Source of the DNA: a virus
Direction: 5' to 3' (one strand)
Length of the DNA stretch: 21,060 bases
IMG/VR virus record: IMGVR_UViG_3300025120_000695
Coordinates: 1-21,060 of that record
A model generated the notes under the pieces. The model did not search any database. It was not told the origin of the DNA and saw only the letters and a program-made list of their open reading frames with translations. The translations under genes and the position numbers were made by a program. The stretch's first letter is position 1. Each line of letters begins with the position of its first letter. Below, in pieces: positions 15,901 to 21,060 of the stretch.

Positions 15901-16188
15901 GAATATGTCCAAAGGGGAGGTAAAATAATGACGGCTAAAAACGAAAACGCATTAGTTGATTTAAAGCGTGGAGATATTATTCATAAAGATTTTGAAACAA
16001 TGCAAAGAAAAACCTCAATTTTTAATAGTATATTTGGAGGAGGAAATGAATCTACACAAAACGAAATTGATTTTGTTCAAATTGAACTAGCTATCGAAAG
16101 AGGTTTTAAAAATGCAAAAATAAATAATAATATTTCCGTAATCAACGAGTTGGATGATTACGCTGAAAAACAACAAAATTGGAGCTAA
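12919..16188 (+). CDS. tape measure protein
   Basis: This protein sets tail length and sits inside the tube until DNA injection. At 1089 residues, and about 0.15 nm per residue, the tail would be very roughly 160 nm. Residues 1-135 are a helical, Lys/Asn/Ser-rich region with a 21-residue repeat. A hydrophobic stretch lies around 137-170. Residues 170-365 match the tape-measure N-terminal domain, with FGFLISLNTRFGASLDATSE, KGKVTTEELRRQLGERLPGA and VLPKFAKALEKAYG. A long coiled-coil middle follows. Near the C-terminus (about 914-975) is an Ala-rich hydrophobic segment, then PTFATGGVMGHDGKALINDG, typical of tape measure ends. It abuts the next gene (TAAATG). The start follows aataaataaaATG. Confidence 0.93.
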   Translation: MAKINVNAQESIASIRDLIGVMKTLNKETAKIGNASGSSFTKIQSDIKSLRSAISTISKKFTELNQSLTRNSNITKTNSKRLTKNSAEIKRNSDLTKTNSKNKRQNSDAINKLSSSLNRDTIATKKNNASKKKSGGILGKLGKRFLALGAALGVARILQQAALSVVKLTIKFQSLGFAMEKISSGNQNLVGAYKAVYSTVDDVADSFGFLISLNTRFGASLDATSERWLKFKTAAQQSGLVVEETKQIFESVTKASAVLGLRTDELKGVYLALEQMLSKGKVTTEELRRQLGERLPGAVGIMADSLGVTTAQLSKMMKAGEVVSGAVLPKFAKALEKAYGIMDTDTIDNLATDVGKMTGAWDRFVLTITEGDSLISRTIGGTMKLITSSLNALTNYLETVEQTARRTGDERFGEENLAYISKETELIMKQQGVLIKTEKEYQDLLDKADEKTTTAPLESKAKLDALREEMALQKEFQKFKEQKRDVSRKFAFQEIEEVRKLRDELLKQVQMDEIIASKMKVRMINNRGEAVLVGELTEAEKERFKVGFEGFKKTEEAYVKTFDLSLKLNALLEKSNKVAAVDDSGSGSNRKRKIKMAKEYNGTLEDEILALERVADLNERVFSQEGQSMDDTILALDEYIKALNKINDLENQEVNNDLDAAEKDELNKWKVRMDSWDKGASNYQEQVVQHEKALKNIEEKYKDLRLIQNQKFLNKNLDILQESQDKEIAMIEKFMEQDQQDATIDSDGAIRGIEMAMLKEHEGTAQYNALYKLREEMLQQHQNNLIDIEVEALRKKAKFYLSKEGGGDMDMADNLFALAQGLEGTKTGLDEVKPSVEEIAEVVTDIMDTMGDLGNALFESKIARIDEEIARETEKYDTLLRLAKDDEAEQKIIERNREIRLKKLNDKKKKEQIKQAKFEKAMNIAKGTVALALAIQYAFAQDAPPPFNAAQAAIVAALSGVELATIIATPIPTFATGGVMGHDGKALINDGGQMEYVQRGGKIMTAKNENALVDLKRGDIIHKDFETMQRKTSIFNSIFGGGNESTQNEIDFVQIELAIERGFKNAKINNNISVINELDDYAEKQQNWS
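13129..13254 (+). repeat. 21-residue tandem repeat in the tape measure N-terminus
   Basis: Two neighbouring 63-nt units encode 21-residue blocks beginning NSNITKTNSK (from residue 71) and NSDLTKTNSK (from residue 92). A 19-base stretch, ACAAAAACCAATTCTAAAA, is identical in both (13141-13159 and 13204-13222). Twenty-one residues equal three heptads, so the repeat extends a coiled coil. Confidence 0.75.
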
Positions 16189-18597
16189 ATGATTGATATT
16201 AGAAACGAAAACGTTAATGATATAATTTTTGTTTTACAAAACGAAGATAATGTGTCTTTGGTTTTAGACCGAGATCCGATAGGTTGGCGTGAGGACGGTT
16301 TAAATATTGTACGAAACAAAAAGTATCACGGAATTGTAACGCAATTTACAGGTTCGTTGGAATTTGAAAAAAACGCTAAAGATTTTATATTAGACGCTTA
16401 TAAGATAGGCGGACAAAACACAGATTTATATTTAATAAAATATCATTTAAGAAAAGAAAGTTCTAATTATAGGGTAACGGGTGTTGGTAGTAATGATGAT
16501 ATAGATATAAAATATGAAGAAAAATATAGAGGACTTGCGGATTTTGATACGTTAAATGAAGAAAACAGAAAATTAAAAGTTAAATTTACATCCGACGTTT
16601 TAGAAAAATTAATCAAATCAGTAGAGGGGGATGAATTTGAATTAGAAAGAATCAATGATATTGACGGTAATGGTATTACGCATCCATTTGATAAACATAA
16701 TATAAGAATAGAGGGTAGAACTTTAACCGCTAATGGACAACATACAAACTTCGGTAATCCTAGCGGTGCTTATCCTATGCGACCTTTTCAACTAGGAAAT
16801 AATAAATTTATTATTCCTACTAAATTTATAACTAAAGGTTTTGATAGACACGTTGAGGCTAATTTTAGCACATTTGACCCTAATGATAGTTTAGGTTGGC
16901 AAGCTAATTTTATTTATAACGATAGTTTAATACCTAATTTAAGAACAAACCTTACGGTAGAATGGAATATTAATATAAATTGTTTTTTCGCTCAAGACCA
17001 AGGATATAATGGTGCTATAACTCCACAATTACGTCTTTATAAATATGACGCATCAAGTCAAAACTATGAAAGAATATCTGCTGCCGACGGAGGGAGAGTG
17101 CTTATTGGGGAATCCAATAACCCAGGAACGGACGGCTGGATGTATTACTATAGCGAGCAACAAATGGTTATGAATGGCTCACATACATTTGAAAACTTAA
17201 CAAGTGAACACGCTATGACTATTGAATTTTATGTTACTGATTTTGCTAACCAATTTTCCCCATATAACCCAGGGTATTTTTACTTTGTAAATCAGATAAG
17301 CTATTATCACGTTGAATTAAAAGAGGAATCTAAATACGAGCCTGATAGTAAAATTCATACTTTTAGTTTTGTTAACGAGGTTGCCGAAAGATTAATGGAA
17401 ATAATTACGGGTAAAAAGGGTAAGTTTTATTCACGCTTGTTTGGGAGGGATGTAGATAGATTACCTCCCTCAACTGGATTTCCACCCGAATATCAATCAT
17501 ACGATTATCCTAAAACAGGCGCGGAAGGAGATACGGGAATGATACACGGATTTGACATTAGACGGTTTACTAATCAAAACATATTATACAAATCTCTTTC
17601 GGTAAGTTTAAAAAAACTAATAGAAGGACTACAAGCTACATTTAATATTGGTGTAGCCATAGAAAATTATCAAGACGGACAAAGATTAAGATTTGAAAAA
17701 CTAAAACATTTTTATAGACCAGAGATAGTTGTTAAATTACCTAATCAAGTTATTAACGTTAAAAGAAAAATAGAACCTAAAATGTTTAATTCTAACGTTA
17801 AAATGGGTAGTGAATATGGCGGAGATTATGAAATGGGTTTAGGTCTAGACGAGCCGAATGTTAGGACATCTTTTTCTACACCTTTAAAGAAAACTACTAA
17901 TAAATATGATAAAATTTCTAAATTTCGTTCGGACGATACGGGAATGGAAATAATTAGACGGCAACCAGAATTTTTAGATAGAACAAAAGATACACAACAA
18001 GACCAACACGTATGGTATTTAGATTGCAAAAAAGATTATGATAATGGCGCAGGTCAATGGACACAAAAAATTTGGCAAGATGTTTTAGCGTCACAACCGC
18101 AAGGTATTAATGACCCCGATAGTTATAAAAGTTGGAAATTTACACCTAAAAGATGTTTATTAAGGCACGGTTGGGTTTTACGAGCGGGAATGGAAATACC
18201 TAAATATGTTAATTATAGTAGTTATGTATATATGATTTTATCATCATCAGACTCTAACATAAACTTATCTACTAGATACATTGGGGAATCGACACAAGTA
18301 GTTGAAAGCGCAGACCAATTAGTAAGAAGTTTAGATAGGTCAATTGTTTTGCCTGAAATTGTTACCTTTACAGTAAATGTAAATCAAGATATGCTTGATT
18401 TAATTTATGGAACACAAAAAATAGACATACTTGACGAAAATGGACTTGTTGTTGACACAGAAGAAGTGCCTAATTGGTATTTTAAGTTTCAATGGATAAA
18501 CGAAAACGAAGAAATTGAAACGGGGTATTTACGTTCTTTTAAATCTCAAAAAGGACAATTTGAAATGATTAAAGCAAACGATAATTTAATATATTAA
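16189..18597 (+). CDS. large tail-tip / baseplate protein (putative)
   Basis: An 802-residue protein directly after the tape measure gene, where distal tail and hub proteins are encoded. The N-terminus has DRDPIGWREDGLNIVRNKKY followed by HGIVTQFTGSLEFEKNAKDF, a pattern I associate with tail-tip proteins of Bacteroidota phages. The middle (about residues 225-385) is rich in aromatic beta segments such as NLTVEWNININ-like strands and YVTDFANQFSPYNPGYFYF. The last third includes LVRSLDRSIVLPEIVTFTVN and a WYFKFQWINENEEIETGYL end. No peptidoglycan hydrolase motif is visible. A distal-tail or hub function rests on position and size. It is 2 nt from the next gene. Confidence 0.65.
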   Translation: MIDIRNENVNDIIFVLQNEDNVSLVLDRDPIGWREDGLNIVRNKKYHGIVTQFTGSLEFEKNAKDFILDAYKIGGQNTDLYLIKYHLRKESSNYRVTGVGSNDDIDIKYEEKYRGLADFDTLNEENRKLKVKFTSDVLEKLIKSVEGDEFELERINDIDGNGITHPFDKHNIRIEGRTLTANGQHTNFGNPSGAYPMRPFQLGNNKFIIPTKFITKGFDRHVEANFSTFDPNDSLGWQANFIYNDSLIPNLRTNLTVEWNININCFFAQDQGYNGAITPQLRLYKYDASSQNYERISAADGGRVLIGESNNPGTDGWMYYYSEQQMVMNGSHTFENLTSEHAMTIEFYVTDFANQFSPYNPGYFYFVNQISYYHVELKEESKYEPDSKIHTFSFVNEVAERLMEIITGKKGKFYSRLFGRDVDRLPPSTGFPPEYQSYDYPKTGAEGDTGMIHGFDIRRFTNQNILYKSLSVSLKKLIEGLQATFNIGVAIENYQDGQRLRFEKLKHFYRPEIVVKLPNQVINVKRKIEPKMFNSNVKMGSEYGGDYEMGLGLDEPNVRTSFSTPLKKTTNKYDKISKFRSDDTGMEIIRRQPEFLDRTKDTQQDQHVWYLDCKKDYDNGAGQWTQKIWQDVLASQPQGINDPDSYKSWKFTPKRCLLRHGWVLRAGMEIPKYVNYSSYVYMILSSSDSNINLSTRYIGESTQVVESADQLVRSLDRSIVLPEIVTFTVNVNQDMLDLIYGTQKIDILDENGLVVDTEEVPNWYFKFQWINENEEIETGYLRSFKSQKGQFEMIKANDNLIY

Positions 18598-18599
18598 TA

Positions 18600-20717
18600 A
18601 TGGCAACTAAAGGAAAAATAACAATTACTTTTAATACGGACGCATCAGACGGAGAAACTATTTCTTTTGAAAGAACGTCTACCTACGGTACTATAAGTTT
18701 AGATTCTACATTTGTATCGGGTAGTAGAGTTGCAAATAGTCAAATTCCTTTAGGAACACCTACACTTAACGCTGGGGAAATGACTGCAGCAGCTTATGAA
18801 ACATATTTTAACATAGACCAAAATCAAGGTAAGTTAATGAATATTTCTAGAAACATAAATGTTATAGAAATTGACATTTTGTATGGTTGGGATTTCCAAA
18901 ATTTTAGTTCAGATGTTCCGTCTATTGGCGGTGTATTAGTTCCCGAAGTTCCCGATACTTTTCAGTTATTAGCAGCTAGTTTAATCACGTATATTACAGA
19001 CCCTTGTGAATTTGTAACGGTAAATGTTTTAACGTCGGAACAAGCAACGGGTTATTATTTAAAATTGCCAGGGACTTACCAATCAGTTCCAATAACTACA
19101 GTTAGCACTAATCCTTTTAATGTAGACGTTCCAAGATTGCAAGGCTATGAATTAAAAGTTATTAAATCGGGGAGTAGTAATGTTATTAATGTTTCAGAAT
19201 ATTTCAATGAACCTTTTTTTTATTTTAGACGTGTAGGTCAACAAAATATAGTCTTAACGGTAGCAAGCGATTATTTTAGCGGTTCTACGGTTTCAGCTAG
19301 TGTTGATTATCTAAATCAATTAACCGAAAGACCTAATCCTTTATTACAAATAGAATATAGTTTAGACGGCTATAATTGGTTTGATGACGGCACTTTTTCG
19401 GGTCAAGTTCCAGGAGATTATACTTTATTTATAAGAGACGGAATGGGGTGTACTATTCAAAAAGATTTTAAAATAAAAGGTACTGTTGGTCAAAGAACGC
19501 CTTTCTTTTTTATTTCAGAAGCAAATAGTATTAGTTTTAGTCAAAGTCAAGTTTGGAACAATGAACAAAACGGAATATATAAAAACCCAAACAATGTACT
19601 AGCTACAAGCGATTTACAAGAAAATTTATATAAAGAAAGATTAATATTTAGAAAAGAAGATGAGGTAAGAATACAATTTAAAAGCAACTATGAATATCAC
19701 GATATTAGTGTAGAAGATTGCGAAGGAAATTCAACTGGAGTTAATGCTACATCTCCTGAAAAAATGTCTAACAATATGAATTTATATGAAAGTTTAGATT
19801 GTAAATTAGTTGGGTTAAGTAACACAAGAGCTGGGATATATTTTGATAGTGGAAACTATTACGACATAAACGGAGCGGTTGAAGGCACTTATGAGCTTTT
19901 TGGTAATCTACCCGATAGTGCTATGATAGATAATAAAATAAGAATTCCAGGGCGAGGTGTTTTTGTAATTCAAGATGTAATTTATAATGAGGAGTTAAAC
20001 AAAAAGCTAATTGTTTTTAATATGAATAATAGCATTGGTGTTAATTTTCCTGTTGATGAAATTATGCAGTGTCATTATAATTTATTAAATTTTGAAGTTT
20101 ACGAATTTAATATAGATTTTTCTGTTCCTATTATAAAATCTGGATTAGAAAAATTAATTAGAGTTAATATTAGAGCTACGGATGATTTGTTTGATGAAAT
20201 ATTTTTCTGCTCAGAATATTCGCTTATAGTAGATTCAGATAATTTTAATGGAAATAAATATGTTGGTATAAATTATTACGGAAGTAACAATAGGTCTATA
20301 TTTTATTTATATGGAATAGAACATTTTATACGTGCTGAAATAATTGACATATCTAGTTATATAGATGATGACAACGATATATTAAAAGGGGATTTACATA
20401 CTTACCTTACCGAATCTACTGTCCATAAAGGAATTAAAATACTTTTTTCAGAAGTTACGTATAGGATGATGATGAAATTATCGTTAGCTTTGTCAAGTGA
20501 ATTTTTATTTGTAAACGGTCTTGGTTATGTTAAAGACAAATCTTTAAAAGTAGAACAAATAGAACATACAAATCTATATACAATGGAGTGTCAATTGATA
20601 AGTACAAATTCAAATTACAACCCTATGGCTAATCAAAGAACGGGGGAAAGAGAAGGATATAAAACATTATATATACCAAACATATTAGGAACAGATACAG
20701 GTGTAGTTAAATTATAA
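18600..20717 (+). CDS. large tail-tip protein with SprB-like repeat (putative)
   Basis: A 705-residue protein following the tail-tip gene. Residues 1-120 begin KGKITITFNTDASDGETISF and look like a beta-rich tail domain. A second beta region covers about residues 121-225. Residues 249-290 (IEYSLDGYNWFDDGTFSGQV, then PGDYTLFIRDGMGCTI) closely follow the consensus of the SprB repeat (YSxDGG, F, LxxGxYTVxVxDxxGCT) found in flavobacterial surface adhesins. The remaining 400 residues are mixed beta sequence with no family I recognise. It is most likely a baseplate or host-contact protein. The SprB-like part may be structural (an Ig-like spacer) or may contact or mimic host surface proteins. Confidence 0.65.
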   Translation: MATKGKITITFNTDASDGETISFERTSTYGTISLDSTFVSGSRVANSQIPLGTPTLNAGEMTAAAYETYFNIDQNQGKLMNISRNINVIEIDILYGWDFQNFSSDVPSIGGVLVPEVPDTFQLLAASLITYITDPCEFVTVNVLTSEQATGYYLKLPGTYQSVPITTVSTNPFNVDVPRLQGYELKVIKSGSSNVINVSEYFNEPFFYFRRVGQQNIVLTVASDYFSGSTVSASVDYLNQLTERPNPLLQIEYSLDGYNWFDDGTFSGQVPGDYTLFIRDGMGCTIQKDFKIKGTVGQRTPFFFISEANSISFSQSQVWNNEQNGIYKNPNNVLATSDLQENLYKERLIFRKEDEVRIQFKSNYEYHDISVEDCEGNSTGVNATSPEKMSNNMNLYESLDCKLVGLSNTRAGIYFDSGNYYDINGAVEGTYELFGNLPDSAMIDNKIRIPGRGVFVIQDVIYNEELNKKLIVFNMNNSIGVNFPVDEIMQCHYNLLNFEVYEFNIDFSVPIIKSGLEKLIRVNIRATDDLFDEIFFCSEYSLIVDSDNFNGNKYVGINYYGSNNRSIFYLYGIEHFIRAEIIDISSYIDDDNDILKGDLHTYLTESTVHKGIKILFSEVTYRMMMKLSLALSSEFLFVNGLGYVKDKSLKVEQIEHTNLYTMECQLISTNSNYNPMANQRTGEREGYKTLYIPNILGTDTGVVKL

Positions 20718-20721
20718 TAAA

Positions 20722-21060
20722 ATGGCAAGAACAGAAGAACAAATACAAATAAATACAATAGCAATACAAACATTAATTGATAATGCCCAAAAGATAAATC
20801 AATTAACGCAAGTCACATCATTTGATGATGCGGATGTTTTTTTAGTTCAAAGAAATGCAGCTGGGGATAGTTTTTATGCTACTTGGTTACAAATTAAAAA
20901 TGCTATCGGTGGCGGTAGTATGGAATTTTTAGATTTAACAGATGTTCCTAGTAATTATTCTTGTCAAGTTGGTAAAAATGTTAAAGTAAAAGCCACTGGC
21001 GACGGATTAGAATTTACACCCGATTATATGGATTTTGCTTGTAGTGACGAAACAAGTGAC
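20722..21060 (+). CDS. tail fibre-like protein 3 (N-terminal part, cut by window end)
   Basis: A frame opens at ATG 20722 behind attataataaaATG and stays open to the last base (113 codons seen). The first 30 residues, ARTEEQIQINTIAIQTLIDN and on, are a coiled-coil-like helix. Next comes DDADVFLVQRNAAGDSFYAT, then LDLTDVPSNYSCQVGKNVKV and KATGDGLEFTPD. The LTDVPxxYxxQxGKxVxVxxTxDGLEF pattern is a familiar linker in phage fibres. This is probably the main side fibre or receptor-binding protein, with most of its length beyond the window. Confidence 0.75.
   Translation, partial: MARTEEQIQINTIAIQTLIDNAQKINQLTQVTSFDDADVFLVQRNAAGDSFYATWLQIKNAIGGGSMEFLDLTDVPSNYSCQVGKNVKVKATGDGLEFTPDYMDFACSDETSD

Noticed and set aside
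1-21060. tRNA genes, CRISPR arrays, insertion sequences or an integrase
   Set aside because: I saw no cloverleaf-like gene, spaced repeat array, transposase or recombinase sequence on either strand.

Overview
The window reads as part of a tailed double-stranded DNA phage (free or integrated) of a Bacteroidota host, most likely a flavobacterium. All genes lie on the + strand and are packed end to end. The DNA is clearly AT-rich, and starts sit in A/T-rich runs such as aataaataaaATG instead of behind Shine-Dalgarno sites. Three sites match the Bacteroidota -7 promoter element TANNTTTG. One tail protein carries a repeat that looks like SprB, the gliding adhesin of flavobacteria. No tail sheath gene is visible, but there is a HK97-type head, a tube-like protein and a 1089-residue tape measure protein, so a siphovirus is the best fit. 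No integrase, terminase or lysis gene is visible.

Positions 1-230 form a control region. It holds the possible end of an upstream gene, a TANNTTTG promoter, a 21-codon leader frame and an intrinsic terminator just before the first large gene. This looks like an attenuator or a short terminated RNA. Positions 231-3321 hold DNA-metabolism genes: an SF3-type helicase (DUF5906-like), a 54-residue unknown, a DNA methyltransferase, a 51-residue unknown with a CGC motif, and a VRR-NUC nuclease. A well-formed promoter at 3309-3339 then opens the virion operon.

The head module (3357-7046) has the portal, a tiny 41-residue frame, the prohead protease, the major capsid protein with a fused delta (scaffold) domain, and a small basic protein. 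The connector and tube module (7064-9448) has a putative head-tail connector, a putative neck or tail-terminator protein, another small basic protein and a putative tail tube protein. An intrinsic terminator at 9472-9502 closes it, and a -7 element only 4 nt before the next ATG may restart transcription as a leaderless mRNA.

The tail module (9516 to the end) has a completion-like protein, a helical protein in the usual chaperone slot, two small proteins, two fibre-like proteins sharing an N-terminal adapter, a small DUF7936-like protein, the tape measure protein, two large tail-tip proteins and the start of a further fibre gene cut by the window edge.

The most striking signal is in base composition, not gene content. 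Reading by eye I find only two GATC sites and no CATG, CCGG or GGCC, while the other palindromic tetramers I checked are common. Asp codons before a C and His codons before a G are consistently GAC and CAC. This suggests strong selection by host restriction enzymes. The other items worth attention are the leader/terminator at 145-225, the SprB-like repeat in the tail protein, and the fibre genes placed before the tape measure gene.
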